A stretch of DNA of 64,000 nucleotides from Paenibacillus tianjinensis (GCF_017086365.1 NZ_CP070969.1:186001-250000); one strand, 5' to 3'; shown: positions 37,097 through 47,054, numbered from the stretch's first letter. A program made the numbers and translations. Notes: generated by a model from the letters alone, not told the origin.

Positions 37097-38074
37097 ATGG
37101 CAACTATTCATGATGTGGCACTCAAGGCAGGTGTATCGGTCACAACCGTCTCGAGAGTTCTAAACAACCGAGGATATATCAGTGAAATGACCCGAACAAA
37201 AGTATCCGGCGCGATGGAGGAATTGGGTTACCAGCCGAACGAAATCGCCCGCTCTCTGCTCCGTAAACAATCAAATTTATTTGGTCTTATTATCCCTAAT
37301 GTATCCCACCCCTTCTTCAGTCAACTTGCGGATCGGGTCGAATATTACGCGTATCTCGAGGGATACAAGGTTCTTCTGTGCAATTCTCAGATGGATCCAG
37401 ATAAAGAGAGAGATTACATCGATATGCTTAAACGAAATCGGGTAGACGGCATAATCATGGGCAGTCACACGCTGGAAGTCGAGGAATATCGCAGCTTGAA
37501 TTCGCCTATCGTCACCATCGACAGGAAAATTCATAACAATATTCCTTACATAAGCTCTGACAATTATCGGGGAGGCCAACTGGCCGCAGAACTTCTTGTG
37601 GCAAAAGGATGCCGAAAGATCGCGCATATTTGTGGTAACCTGGAGCTTCAGATGCTGTCCAATCAGAGAACGGATGCTTTTCTTGACGTGACCATAAAGC
37701 ATGGCGTTGAACGTTTGGTCGTCGAGACGGGATTAAACGTTTTTGACGAGAACAAGTATGAGAAATTGCTGGGACAATTGCTTCAAGAGCACCCCGATAT
37801 TGACGGCATTTTTGCCACCAGCGACATTTTAGGTGCCTATGCAATTAAAGAAAGCTTGAAAGCAGGGAAGAGAATTCCAGAGGATATCCGGATCGTCGGC
37901 TATGACGATGTGGGAGCATCACGATGGGTTCGGCCCGAGCTGACGACCATACGCCAGCCGATTGATGCCTTGGGCAAAATGGCCATCAAGCTCCTTCGCA
38001 TGCAAATGGATGATGAGCTGGTGGCCTTTGAAAACATTTTGCCCGTGGAGTTAATTGAACGCGCAACGACGTGA
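37097..38074 (+). CDS. LacI-family regulator, probably of the sucrose/fructan operon
   Basis: This 325-residue protein has the LacI headpiece TIHDVALKAGVSVTTVSRVL (helix-turn-helix plus hinge helix about residue 50). A periplasmic-binding-like effector domain follows, with FGLIIPNVSHPFFSQLADRV, VDGIIMGSHT, DGIFATSDILGAYAI and RIVGYDDVGASRWVRPELTT. The start follows GGTGGGA. It lies directly before the transporter/sucrase genes and reads the same way, so it is likely their sugar-responsive repressor. A terminator separates it from them, so it is its own unit. Confidence 0.92.
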   Translation: MATIHDVALKAGVSVTTVSRVLNNRGYISEMTRTKVSGAMEELGYQPNEIARSLLRKQSNLFGLIIPNVSHPFFSQLADRVEYYAYLEGYKVLLCNSQMDPDKERDYIDMLKRNRVDGIIMGSHTLEVEEYRSLNSPIVTIDRKIHNNIPYISSDNYRGGQLAAELLVAKGCRKIAHICGNLELQMLSNQRTDAFLDVTIKHGVERLVVETGLNVFDENKYEKLLGQLLQEHPDIDGIFATSDILGAYAIKESLKAGKRIPEDIRIVGYDDVGASRWVRPELTTIRQPIDALGKMAIKLLRMQMDDELVAFENILPVELIERATT

Positions 38075-38104
38075 ACCGAACAAGTCCGGTTCTCAGAGTG
38101 TCGA

Positions 38105-38142
38105 GAAACCCAGGTCATTTATGACCTTGGGTTTCTTTTTTT
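38105..38142 (+). terminator. Terminator after the LacI-type gene
   Basis: GAAACCCAAGGTCA-type arms (GAAACCC..GGTCA / TGACC..GGGTTTC) are followed by seven T. Confidence 0.9.
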
Positions 38143-38189
38143 GCATTCTGCTAATCAGGTCCGTCAAATAAAGTATACCGGACTTGCTG

Positions 38190-38620
38190 AGCCGGTTGTT
38201 GCGCAGTACCAATCCCTAGCTTTCCTCCCAAGCATGCCAGGTCACCACCTTTCGGTGGTTCCGTGACTGCGTGCACAGTCTCACCAACGGCGGCATTCAG
38301 CTCGTCAGGGTAGATCTTGGTATGTTGCAGGATCTGTTCTTTCGTATATGGTGTTTATTCGCGTTAGCTTTAACATGAGTTGAATCGGTAATGAGCACAC
38401 TTCCGCTTACCACCCAGTGCGAAATCGCTTGGAGGACCATTTCATCGAAGATATTCTGGAAGAGGTTCGTATCTTTAAACCGGGTTCGACGGTTTCAGTT
38501 AATGGTTGTACGGTCCGGAACCTTGTCGGTCAATTCCAGCCAGAAATAAGCGGTAAGCCAGATTGGGCTGGATTCCCCGCTTCAATTGACGCTCGGAAAC
38601 GAATATTTTTTTTGCAAATT
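38190..38620 (-). pseudogene. IS1182-family transposase remnant
   Basis: Leftward reading gives LPLISGWN and RTRFKDTNLFQNIFDE-like pieces, then EMVLQAISHWVVSGSVLITD and DSTHVKANANKHHIRKN, the region around the first catalytic Asp of IS1182 transposases. Frames are broken and both ends are missing. Confidence 0.7.
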
Positions 38621-38677
38621 CAATATGTCAAAGGTTTGACATATAATCGTATTTGCAAGTGAATGCAAGCGATTTCA
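38619..38677 (+). promoter_or_regulatory. Promoter with CcpA cre box for the sucrose operon
   Basis: A perfect TATAAT lies at 38642-38647 with a weak -35 (TTCAAT, 38619-38624, spacing 17). TGCAAGCGATTTCA (38664-38677) matches the cre consensus TGNAANCGNTNNCA at every fixed position and lies just downstream of the expected start site. That placement implies repression by CcpA, or by the LacI-type regulator upstream, whose family binds similar sequences. Confidence 0.75.
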
Positions 38678-38703
38678 AAACTTTTTATGGGGGAGTAAGT
38701 GGG

Positions 38704-40017
38704 ATGAAGAAGAAATGGTTTAAAGGTTTGCTTTCCGTGGTAGCATTTTCGCTCGTGCTTTCCGCATGCGGCAATAGTAAGGATGCGAACACACCGGGTG
38801 AAGGGTCGGAAGGAAAAGAAGTGAAGATCACGCTTTTGAACTCGAAGGGTGAAATTCAACAACAGCTCGAAGATGCTGTCAAGGAATTCCATAATGATAA
38901 CCCGAACATCACAATCGAGGTTACGGCGGCACCTGCAGGAACATCCCCTTTCGAGCGAGCCTCAACTTTATATGCTTCCGGAAACCCGCCGACCATGCTG
39001 ATTATGGATACCGGAGATGTTGAGAAGTTTAAGGACCGCATCTTGGATCTGAGCGGTGAAAAGTGGAATGCCGATGCTGTTGAGAACGCGACTGTGCTCA
39101 CCACATTTGATGGTAAGAACTACGGTTTCCCTCTCGCCATAGAAGGTTACGGCTTCATTTATAACAAAGCGGTACTGGATAAAGCGACAGGCGGAAACTT
39201 TGATCCTTCTACAATTAAGACGAGAGACGACATGGAAAATCTGTTCAAGCAGATTGAAGCCTCCGGTAAAAAGGCGCTGATCATTTCTCCAATGGACTGG
39301 TCACTCGGCGCCCACTTTCTCCCGCTTGCCTATGCGGGACAAAACAAGGACATGGCGGAAGTGAATAAATTTATCGACGGACTGAAAGCTGGTACGGCCG
39401 ACCTTTCTACGAACAACGTTTTTAACGGCCTGATGGATACATTCGATGTCATGATGAAATACAACATCGACCAAAACTCCCCGCTTTCCGGCGTGTATGA
39501 GCGCGGCGGAGAGATGCTTGGCAAAGGCGAAGTGGGCATTTGGTTCCAGGGCAACTGGGCATGGCCGCAAATTAAGAGCTTTGATACCGCAAACGGCACT
39601 TACGGGTTCCTTCCTGTACCGATCAGCAACAATGCAGCAGATTACGGGAACCAGGAAATTTCGTCGGCAGTATCAAAACGGATCATTATCGACAAGGAAA
39701 AGAGCACTCCGGCACAGCAGGAGGCAGCCAAGAACTTCCTGAACTGGATGGTTTACGATCAGAAGGGACAGGATTTCCTTGTCAACAAGGCCAGCATCAT
39801 TCCAGCTTTTAAAAACATTACGTTGCCAGCCGCCGATCCGCTTGGCCAATCGATCCAGGACTACATTGCGAAAGGCAAATCCGAACAATCGATGAGTACG
39901 CTGCCGGCTGACCATTGGGCAAAAGTCGGTGCCTCGATGCAAAAGTATTTGAGCAAATCGGGCGATCGGGCTATGTTGACTAATGAAATTATAGAGTACT
40001 GGAAGAGTGTGAAGTAA
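38704..40017 (+). CDS. Sugar ABC transporter substrate-binding lipoprotein
   Basis: The N-terminus MKKKWFKGLLSVVAFSLVLS runs into the lipobox LSAC, so it is a membrane-anchored lipoprotein. The rest (437 residues in all) is a type-1 extracellular sugar-binding protein: FERASTLYASGNPPTMLIMD, GKNYGFPLAIEGYGFIYNK, FQGNWAWPQ and a C-terminal NWMVYDQKGQDF helix. The start is chosen at 38704 after GGGGGAG; the frame is open further upstream. With the two permeases downstream it probably imports sucrose or a short fructan. Confidence 0.92.
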   Translation: MKKKWFKGLLSVVAFSLVLSACGNSKDANTPGEGSEGKEVKITLLNSKGEIQQQLEDAVKEFHNDNPNITIEVTAAPAGTSPFERASTLYASGNPPTMLIMDTGDVEKFKDRILDLSGEKWNADAVENATVLTTFDGKNYGFPLAIEGYGFIYNKAVLDKATGGNFDPSTIKTRDDMENLFKQIEASGKKALIISPMDWSLGAHFLPLAYAGQNKDMAEVNKFIDGLKAGTADLSTNNVFNGLMDTFDVMMKYNIDQNSPLSGVYERGGEMLGKGEVGIWFQGNWAWPQIKSFDTANGTYGFLPVPISNNAADYGNQEISSAVSKRIIIDKEKSTPAQQEAAKNFLNWMVYDQKGQDFLVNKASIIPAFKNITLPAADPLGQSIQDYIAKGKSEQSMSTLPADHWAKVGASMQKYLSKSGDRAMLTNEIIEYWKSVK

Positions 40018-40127
40018 AGATAGACGTCCAACCAGCCTTATTATTTAGTGGGTAAGGTCTTAATGGCCTTATCCATTGTTTCTGTTACACCAGATTACTT
40101 AACCTATCAAGATGGCGAGGGGTTTAA

Positions 40128-41012
40128 ATGATTAAGGAAAAGGGGAAATGGAACCGGATACGCACCCGGCTGCTTTTTACGGGTCCAACCCTGTTCGCTT
40201 TTCTAACGGTAATGATGGTTCCTTTCCTGTATGGTATCTATTTAACGTTTACAAACTGGGACGGCATCTCGACGACCCATTCACTGGTGGGCTTCCAGAA
40301 CTATTCAGCGGTCTTTAAGGATATTGTGTTCTGGAAGACCTTTGGTCTGACACTCAAGTATGTCGCATTCACCGTTATTCTCGTAAATGCAGTCGCGTTC
40401 CTCTTGGCCTACAGCCTCTCGAGGGGCATAAAGGGACAGAATGTATTCCGCGCCGGTTTCTTTATTCCGAACCTGGTCGGAGGGATCGTCCTTGGCCTGA
40501 TTTGGCAGTTCATATTTTCCAATGTGTTAGTGTATGTCGGCCAAAAGACAGGGATCCCCATTCTCTCTACTTCGTGGCTTGCCGACCCGGATAAAGCGTT
40601 CTGGAGTCTGGTAATCGTCACAGTATGGCAATATGCCGGCTACATGATGGTGATTTACATCGCCGGTCTCATGAGCGTACCGAACGATATTCTCGAGGCA
40701 GCAAGCATCGATGGTGCGAGCGGCTGGACGCGTATGAGCCGAATGATACTGCCGCTCATGGTGCCATCCTTTATCGTATGCATCTTTCTTACGCTTCAGC
40801 GCGGGTTTATGGTATATGATGTCAACCTGTCCCTCACGAAGGGCGGCCCCTTTAAAAGCACGGAGATGGTATCGATGCATGTGTACGAAAAAGCATTCCT
40901 TTCCCGTGATTATGGCCTCGGTCAAGCCGAGGCGCTGGTTCTGTTTCTGCTTGTTGCCGCTATTACGCTGCTGCAAGTTTACTTCAGCAAGAAATTGGAG
41001 GTGGAGGCATAA
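40128..41012 (+). CDS. Sugar ABC transporter permease (MalF/UgpA type)
   Basis: This 294-residue protein has six hydrophobic segments starting LLFTGPTLFAFLTVMMVPF. It also has the EAA loop DILEAASIDGASGWTRMSRMILPLM that docks with the ATPase. It overlaps the next permease by one base (ATGG). The ribosome binding site GGCGAGGGG is followed by ATG 40128. No ATPase gene occurs in the locus; such CUT1 transporters in Bacillota usually share an MsmX-type ATPase encoded elsewhere. Confidence 0.92.
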   Translation: MIKEKGKWNRIRTRLLFTGPTLFAFLTVMMVPFLYGIYLTFTNWDGISTTHSLVGFQNYSAVFKDIVFWKTFGLTLKYVAFTVILVNAVAFLLAYSLSRGIKGQNVFRAGFFIPNLVGGIVLGLIWQFIFSNVLVYVGQKTGIPILSTSWLADPDKAFWSLVIVTVWQYAGYMMVIYIAGLMSVPNDILEAASIDGASGWTRMSRMILPLMVPSFIVCIFLTLQRGFMVYDVNLSLTKGGPFKSTEMVSMHVYEKAFLSRDYGLGQAEALVLFLLVAAITLLQVYFSKKLEVEA

Positions 41013-41839
41013 TGGTCGGTACAAGAGCTTCTTCTTCCTTGCTAAAAGGGCTAATGCTCACTGTTCTTCTATTTCTTTTCATCTTTCCTTTTCTCTTTTT
41101 GCTCATCAACTCATTTAAAGAAAATACAGAAATTACATCAAACCCATTGGCATTCGCGCAAAAATTCAGTATGGAAAACTATACCACGGCGTTCGAAAAA
41201 ATGGGGTACCTTAGTTCATTTACCAATTCCCTAATCATTACCGTGTTGGCTGTCCTGCTGATTTCACTGGTATCGGCGATGACTGCGCATTACTTTGTCC
41301 GCAACCAAACGAAGTTCAATCAATATACATTCCTGCTTATGGTCGCTTCTATGATCATACCGTTCCAAGCAATTATGATTCCGCTGGTGAAAATATACGG
41401 CTCGCTTGACATGCTGGATAATGTCTGGTCGCTGATCTATATGTATGTTGGATTTGGTTGCTCTCTTGCAGTCTTCATCTATCATGGTTTTGTGAAAGGC
41501 GTACCGGCTGAACTGGAGGAAGCTGCGATGATCGATGGCTGTACACGTACACAAACATTCTTTCGAATTGTCTTCCCAGTGCTCATGCCCACAACGGCCA
41601 CAATTTCAATTCTTAACGTACTTTGGATCTGGAACGACTTTCTGCTTCCATCCTTGGTGCTGATAAGTCCAGAAAACCGGACGCTACCGTTGTCCACGTT
41701 TAGTTTCTACGGAACCTATTCGGTAGATTACGGCCCTCTTATGGCTGGTCTTGTGTTGACCATTCTGCCTATTATGGTGGTTTACTTATTTGCCCAGAGG
41801 TATATCATTCAAGGAGTCATGCAGGGCTCCATCAAATAA
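41012..41839 (+). CDS. Sugar ABC transporter permease (MalG/UgpE type)
   Basis: This 275-residue membrane protein has six segments (LLKGLMLTVLLFLFIFPFLF first) and the EAA motif VPAELEEAAMIDGCTRTQTFF. It ends YIIQGVMQGSIK, typical of MalG-like subunits. It partners the preceding permease, with which it shares the A of the start codon. Together with the binding lipoprotein it forms the CUT1 importer of this operon. Confidence 0.92.
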   Translation: MVGTRASSSLLKGLMLTVLLFLFIFPFLFLLINSFKENTEITSNPLAFAQKFSMENYTTAFEKMGYLSSFTNSLIITVLAVLLISLVSAMTAHYFVRNQTKFNQYTFLLMVASMIIPFQAIMIPLVKIYGSLDMLDNVWSLIYMYVGFGCSLAVFIYHGFVKGVPAELEEAAMIDGCTRTQTFFRIVFPVLMPTTATISILNVLWIWNDFLLPSLVLISPENRTLPLSTFSFYGTYSVDYGPLMAGLVLTILPIMVVYLFAQRYIIQGVMQGSIK

Positions 41840-41899
41840 GGCGCTATGCCTGAAGCCAAATAACAGCAGCACCGGAGATGGGCGCATTGGAGGAATACT

Positions 41900-42871
41900 G
41901 TGTTTTATTACGAAAATCGCTTGGCGTTCAAAGAGCGGGGGAGCGACATCCTGACGGTAGGGGAAATGCTGGTCGATATGATCTCGGAAGAGTATGATGA
42001 CACCTTCGAAAGTGGCGCATATCAGAAGTTTTTCGGCGGCTCTCCATCCAATATCGCAATGAATGTAAAGCAGCTGGGCATTCGTCCTTTAGTCGCAGCG
42101 GCAGTAGGCAGGGACGGCTTCGGAACATTTCTGATCAATCAGTTGAAAAAGGCGGGGATTGAAACCGATCTCTTGCAGCAAGCAGATGCGTCCACCAGCA
42201 TGGTCGTCGTCACGAAGAGCAGATCCACCCCGATTCCCATTTTCTATAGGGGGGCCGATCAAGAGCTTACCTTCTCGCCGTCACTGAGAGCTGCGCTGCA
42301 ATGCACGAAGATCGTACATTTTTCATGCTGGCCCATCTCGATTCCGACAGCCCGCTCCACGATTGAGCGGGTTATCGGCGAAGCCAGGGATAACGGCGTT
42401 TTGATCGGTTTTGACCCCAATTACCATCCGTTGATTTGGCAGAGGGGAGAGGACGGCATTGCAATCGTCAAATCGTTTGTCGGCCAAGTAGACATCATCA
42501 AGCCGTCCGAGGATGATGCAGAGCGGCTGTTCGGCAAGGATTCGCCCGAGAACCAAATCGAAAAGTTCCTGGAGTTGGGGGCGAAGTTGGTCATTATGAC
42601 GCTGGGGGCGGACGGCGCCCTCGTCTCGAATGGCAGCGAAACGCTTAGGTTTGATACACTGGCCACGGAAGTGAAAGACACAACCGGAGCCGGCGATGCA
42701 TTCTGGTCCGGCTTTTATACGGCACTCATTCGGGGCTATACGATACGTCAGTCACTCCATCTCGGTTTTGCCGTCAGTGCCTATAAATTGAGATTCACCG
42801 GGGCCGTTGCCCCCCTGCAGACACTTGAGGAAATCGGACGATTGTACGATATTCAGGAGGCAAGAAAATGA
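41900..42871 (+). CDS. Fructokinase, PfkB/ribokinase family
   Basis: This 323-residue kinase has DILTVGEMLVDMIS at the N-terminus, the sugar-binding FGGSPSNIAMNVKQLG, GADQELTF, DPNYHPLIW and KPSEDDAERLF, then the catalytic/anion-hole motif DTTGAGDAFWSGF. It would phosphorylate fructose released by the sucrose enzymes downstream. The GTG start follows GGAGGA. It overlaps the sucrose phosphorylase gene by four bases (ATGA), which indicates translational coupling. Confidence 0.9.
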   Translation: MFYYENRLAFKERGSDILTVGEMLVDMISEEYDDTFESGAYQKFFGGSPSNIAMNVKQLGIRPLVAAAVGRDGFGTFLINQLKKAGIETDLLQQADASTSMVVVTKSRSTPIPIFYRGADQELTFSPSLRAALQCTKIVHFSCWPISIPTARSTIERVIGEARDNGVLIGFDPNYHPLIWQRGEDGIAIVKSFVGQVDIIKPSEDDAERLFGKDSPENQIEKFLELGAKLVIMTLGADGALVSNGSETLRFDTLATEVKDTTGAGDAFWSGFYTALIRGYTIRQSLHLGFAVSAYKLRFTGAVAPLQTLEEIGRLYDIQEARK

Positions 42872-44337
42872 CAGTTAAAAATCAAGTACAACTTATTACG
42901 TATCCCGATTCGATGGGCGGTGATTTGAAGGCACTGAACCACGTTTTGAACAGACATTTTACCGATATTTTTAAAGGCGGGGTACATATCCTTCCCCCGT
43001 TTCCTTCCTCCGGAGACAGAGGGTTCGCCCCGCTTACTTACCTCGAAATCGAGCCGGAATTCGGGAGCTGGGAGGATATTAGAGAGATTGGCGGAACATT
43101 TGACGTCCTCGTGGACCTTATGGTGAATCATATTTCCAGGCAGTCGGCGTACTTTCAGGATTTTCTGGAAAAGGGCCGCCAATCTCGATACGCAGATTTA
43201 TTTATCACCCTTGACAAGCTTTGGGAGAATGGTGAGCCAGTCCAAGCAGACATTGAGAAAATGTTCCTCCGCCGGCCGCTTCCTTACTCGGCGTTTACCA
43301 TTAAGGATACTGGAGAGGTTGAACGGGTCTGGACAACCTTCGGAAAGACAGACCCATCCGAACAAATTGATCTGGATGTTCAATCCGATCAGGTCAAGCA
43401 GCTGCTAACCGATTTCTTTACTAATTTCAAAAAAAACAATATAAAAATCGTCCGGCTTGACGCGGTCGGTTATGTCATTAAAAAGCTTGGGACGAGTTGC
43501 TTCTTTGTAGAGCCGGACATTTACGAGTTCCTCGACTGGATTAAGGGACTAGCCGATTCGCTCGGCATTGAGCTTCTGCCAGAAGTTCACTCCCACCATA
43601 GTGTTCAAAACAAGCTGGCGGAACACGGCTTCTGGATTTATGACTTTATCCTGCCCTATCGTATTCTGGACACTCTTGTTAACAAGTCCAGCGAAGGTCT
43701 GCTCGACTATTTGAAGAATCGGCCGGCAAAGCAGTTCACCATGCTGGACTGCCATGACGGAATTCCGGTCAAACCGGATCTCGACGGACTGATCGATACG
43801 AAAAAGGCAAAAGAGTTAGTAGACATCTGCACAGAACGGGGATCCAATCTCAGCCTGATTTTGTCGGATGAACATAAAAGCGAGGATGGTTTTGACGTCC
43901 ATCAGATACGGTGCTCCTACTACTCCGTGCTTAACGAGGACGATGACGCCTATCTGGCTGCACGGGCCATCCAGTTCTTTACTCCCGGTATTCCTCAAGT
44001 GTATTATGTAGGGCTGCTGGCTGGCAAAAACGACGAAGAGCGGGTCAAACAGACGGGGGAGGGCCGCGAGATTAACCGGCACAATTACAGCCTGGAAGAA
44101 ATCGAAGGGTCCCTTCAACAGGAAGTCGTACAGAGGCTGCTCCAACTGATACGTTTTCGTAACGAATACGAAGCTTTTCAGGGTGAGTTCCGCGTACTGG
44201 ATTCATCGCCACAAGAGGTTCGGCTCGAGTGGGTCAAAGAGAACAGGAAGTGTATGCTACACGTGGATTTGATTCGCAACCATACCATGATCGACTATGT
44301 GGATGATAATGGAAATCAGAAAATCTACACGATTTAA
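42868..44337 (+). CDS. Sucrose phosphorylase (GH13 subfamily 18)
   Basis: This 489-residue protein converts sucrose and phosphate to glucose 1-phosphate and fructose. Visible features are LITYPDSMGGDLKALN, LMVNHISRQSAYFQDF, the nucleophile region IVRLDAVGYVIKKLGTSCFF, the acid/base LLPEVHSHHSVQ, TMLDCHDGI and FFTPGIPQVYYVG. These are characteristic of GH13_18. The length is standard (about 490-500). Placement after a fructokinase and transporter fits intracellular sucrose phosphorolysis. A close alternative is sucrose-6-phosphate phosphorylase, which the motifs cannot exclude. Confidence 0.9.
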   Translation: MTVKNQVQLITYPDSMGGDLKALNHVLNRHFTDIFKGGVHILPPFPSSGDRGFAPLTYLEIEPEFGSWEDIREIGGTFDVLVDLMVNHISRQSAYFQDFLEKGRQSRYADLFITLDKLWENGEPVQADIEKMFLRRPLPYSAFTIKDTGEVERVWTTFGKTDPSEQIDLDVQSDQVKQLLTDFFTNFKKNNIKIVRLDAVGYVIKKLGTSCFFVEPDIYEFLDWIKGLADSLGIELLPEVHSHHSVQNKLAEHGFWIYDFILPYRILDTLVNKSSEGLLDYLKNRPAKQFTMLDCHDGIPVKPDLDGLIDTKKAKELVDICTERGSNLSLILSDEHKSEDGFDVHQIRCSYYSVLNEDDDAYLAARAIQFFTPGIPQVYYVGLLAGKNDEERVKQTGEGREINRHNYSLEEIEGSLQQEVVQRLLQLIRFRNEYEAFQGEFRVLDSSPQEVRLEWVKENRKCMLHVDLIRNHTMIDYVDDNGNQKIYTI

Positions 44338-44440
44338 AGTGTATCTAGCAGTTTCCTAGCAGATAGAGGACATCAACGGCTCGTTGGAGTTCTCTATCTT
44401 TGTTTCCGGCCGTACGGCAATACCATGGAGGGGCGAGAGC

Positions 44441-45916
44441 ATGACAGACGTAATGAATCACGATCATTATCGGCCGCAATTTCACTTTACCCCACCTGCC
44501 AATTGGATGAATGACCCAAACGGGATGGTGTATTTTGAGGGAGAATATCATTTGTTCTATCAGTATCATCCAGGAGGGTCAACCTGGGGACCGATGCACT
44601 GGGGGCATGCTGTGAGTATCGACCTGGTTCACTGGCAGCATCTTCCGGTCGCACTTGCGCCGGATCAGAATGGAATGATTTTTTCCGGCAGCGCCGTGGT
44701 GGATTGGGAGGATTCCAGCGGTTTTTTCGGAGGAGAGCCAGGACTCGTGGCCATCTTTACCCATGCTGACGAGTATCCAGAGTCAACTCTACCCCGGCAA
44801 AGGCAAAGCTTGGCGTACAGCCTGGACCGGGGACGTACATGGAACATGTATGAGGGAAATCCGGTACTTTGCAATGAACAACTGACCGATTTCAGAGATC
44901 CAAAAGTTTTTTGGCATGACGAGACCGACCGGTGGGTGATGGTGCTGGCCGCAGGCGACCGTGTGCATCTGTACACTTCAATAAATCTTAAGCAATGGTC
45001 CTTTGCAAGTGAATTTGGAGCGGCTGACGGTTCCCATGACGGGGTGTGGGAGTGTCCGGATCTCATGGAGCTGCCTGTTGAAGGGAGTCCAGACGGTAAG
45101 TCGAGATGGGTGCTCATTGTCAGTATAGGTGACAAACCCGGATATCCGGAGGGATCCAGGACCCAGTATTTTATCGGACATTTCGACGGCAGTGTTTTCA
45201 CGAATGATTATCCTTCTGACACAGTATTGTGGTTGGATTACGGAAGGGACAATTATGCAGGTGTGACCTGGTCCGACACACCGGATCCCGCTGTGAAATA
45301 CTTTATCGGCTGGATGAGTAACTGGCTCTACGCTAAGGTCACACCGACTGGTGAATGGAGAAGCGCTATGACAGTCCCACGCCTTCTTAGTCTTAAGCAT
45401 GGGAAAGACGGTATACGGCTTATCCAGGCCCCTGTGTCAAATCTGGAAAGGCTTCGCAAACAACCTTGGGAGCAGCTGGATGTCCTCCTCAGATCGGAGA
45501 ATAACCTGCTTGCGTCTTTGCAGGAAGATGTCTATGAGCTGGTTTGTGACATTGAGGTGGGAACGGCCGCCGAGATTGGGTTTAAACTGCGAAAAGGCGG
45601 GAACGACGAAACCATCGTGGGATATCGTATAGTTGAGCAACAGCTTTATCTCGATCGTACACGCTCCGGCGAAATCAGTTTTCATGATTCCTTTCCGTGC
45701 ACACACGATATACCACACACGATTCCCGGCGGTAGGCTGCGCTTGCGTATTTTTGTCGATCAGTGTTCGGTTGAGGTATTCGCCGGAGATGGCGAAGTCG
45801 TATTCAGTGATCTAATCTATCCGGACCCCTCCAGCCGGGGAATGGAGTTATTTGTGAGAGGCGGGGAAGCGCAGCTAATCTCCCTACAAATATACCCCCT
45901 GCATTCGATTTTATAG
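44441..45916 (+). CDS. GH32 beta-fructosidase (sucrose/sucrose-6-phosphate hydrolase)
   Basis: This 491-residue protein has the three GH32 carboxylates: NWMNDPNG (nucleophile Asp), FRDPKVFWHD (transition-state Asp) and WECPDL (acid/base Glu). The five-bladed propeller is followed by a C-terminal beta-sandwich (about residue 355 on; RLRIFVDQCSVEVFAGDGE). There is no signal peptide, so it acts in the cytoplasm on sucrose, sucrose-6-phosphate or short fructans. The start at 44441 is chosen after GGAGGGG. It is the last gene of the operon, 103 bp after the phosphorylase; no clear terminator follows. Confidence 0.92.
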   Translation: MTDVMNHDHYRPQFHFTPPANWMNDPNGMVYFEGEYHLFYQYHPGGSTWGPMHWGHAVSIDLVHWQHLPVALAPDQNGMIFSGSAVVDWEDSSGFFGGEPGLVAIFTHADEYPESTLPRQRQSLAYSLDRGRTWNMYEGNPVLCNEQLTDFRDPKVFWHDETDRWVMVLAAGDRVHLYTSINLKQWSFASEFGAADGSHDGVWECPDLMELPVEGSPDGKSRWVLIVSIGDKPGYPEGSRTQYFIGHFDGSVFTNDYPSDTVLWLDYGRDNYAGVTWSDTPDPAVKYFIGWMSNWLYAKVTPTGEWRSAMTVPRLLSLKHGKDGIRLIQAPVSNLERLRKQPWEQLDVLLRSENNLLASLQEDVYELVCDIEVGTAAEIGFKLRKGGNDETIVGYRIVEQQLYLDRTRSGEISFHDSFPCTHDIPHTIPGGRLRLRIFVDQCSVEVFAGDGEVVFSDLIYPDPSSRGMELFVRGGEAQLISLQIYPLHSIL

Positions 45917-46613
45917 TCTGGTAAGGGATTTTTATTTTTCCAATATTCATAGCCGAGATTATAACTGGAGGAGATAAAGTGGAGAGAAACTGGATAGCGG
46001 GCATGATTGGCTAACGATTAAGGATTGGTGTCCTTTTGACTCAATCTCTTTTCAAGATATTTTAAAACACGGAGACAATCACGTACGTCATTTCATCAAA
46101 GAACTGCTCCGTTATCAAGATTAAACGATTCTGGATAACTACCTGTTTTTCTCTGCATGTATTAATAGTGCCAGGATATACAAAACACATTACTATTCAC
46201 AGCCGTCATATTTTCGGCACGTGAAGGAGCGCCTGGTAACGGGCAGTAGAATATTGAGGCATGTAAAGTCCGTGGAGATTTAGATAGAACATACCACAGG
46301 TATGTTTTTTCTGTTTCTCCACGGCTTTTTGCGTGCAAAAACAAGGAGGAAATTAGAAGATGGCAGTAACCTAAGGAGAAACAGGTAGGAATGGCCGCGG
46401 TGGGCATGGCTGCTTTTAGTATGGGCTTGTGAAGCAGATGCCCCAAGGCACCGAAATCCTATTGATGAACCCATATACAATTACTGATTCTGAGGAGATA
46501 AACGAGCCGGGTTGAAAATTAGGGGTGCATATGTTCGCAAAAAAGCGTTTATTTCCTTCAAATTTTGTGTATAATAAAGCTGGTTGTCCAATTTGTTCCA
46601 AAGGGGATGAAGA
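45917..46613. other. Intergenic remnants after the sucrose operon
   Basis: About 700 bp has no intact gene. 45978-46124 holds a 48-codon coding tail (KDWCPFDSISFQDILKHGDN, HVRHFIKELLRYQD) without a start codon, an unrecognised truncated gene. AACATACC / GGTATGTT with a T run at 46288-46310 is a terminator-like hairpin. Confidence 0.5.
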
Positions 46614-47054
46614 ATGATGTCAATCCGTTTGAACCCGTATCTTGTCTTTAATGGAAACACAAGAGAAGCGGTGTATTTTTATGAAAAAGCGCTGCGCGGG
46701 AACGTGGTCGGAATTATGACGTTTGGGGATGTGCCGGAAGATCCGAATCATCCGCTGACCGATGAGATGAAATCTCTTGTGATGCATGCGCATTTGAAGG
46801 TTGGTAATGCAGATCTCATGTTCTCCGATACTTTTCCGGGTACGGCGCATCAGGCGGACGGTGATACGGTTCAGATTGCCATTCATCCTACAGAAGAGTC
46901 AATAGCACGGGAGATTTTCGCCGCACTGGAAGACGGTGGTCAAGTGGTCATGCCGCTGCAGAAGACGGATTGGAGCCCTTTGTATGGGATTGTTAAGGAC
47001 AAGTTCGGCGTTACTTTTCAAGTGAATGTCGCGGAGGAACAGCCGCAGGGATAG
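46614..47054 (+). CDS. VOC-superfamily protein, PhnB-like
   Basis: This 146-residue protein has the paired beta-alpha-beta-beta-beta fold: LNPYLVFNGNTREAVYFYEK, GVTFQVNVAEE and the central LMFSDTFPG. PhnB-like VOC proteins resemble glyoxalase and the 3-demethylubiquinone methyltransferase-like family; the substrate is unknown. AAAGGGGATG precedes ATG 46614, with another ATG at 46617. A second, double-length VOC gene follows 84 bp downstream, so they may be cotranscribed. Confidence 0.85.
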   Translation: MMSIRLNPYLVFNGNTREAVYFYEKALRGNVVGIMTFGDVPEDPNHPLTDEMKSLVMHAHLKVGNADLMFSDTFPGTAHQADGDTVQIAIHPTEESIAREIFAALEDGGQVVMPLQKTDWSPLYGIVKDKFGVTFQVNVAEEQPQG

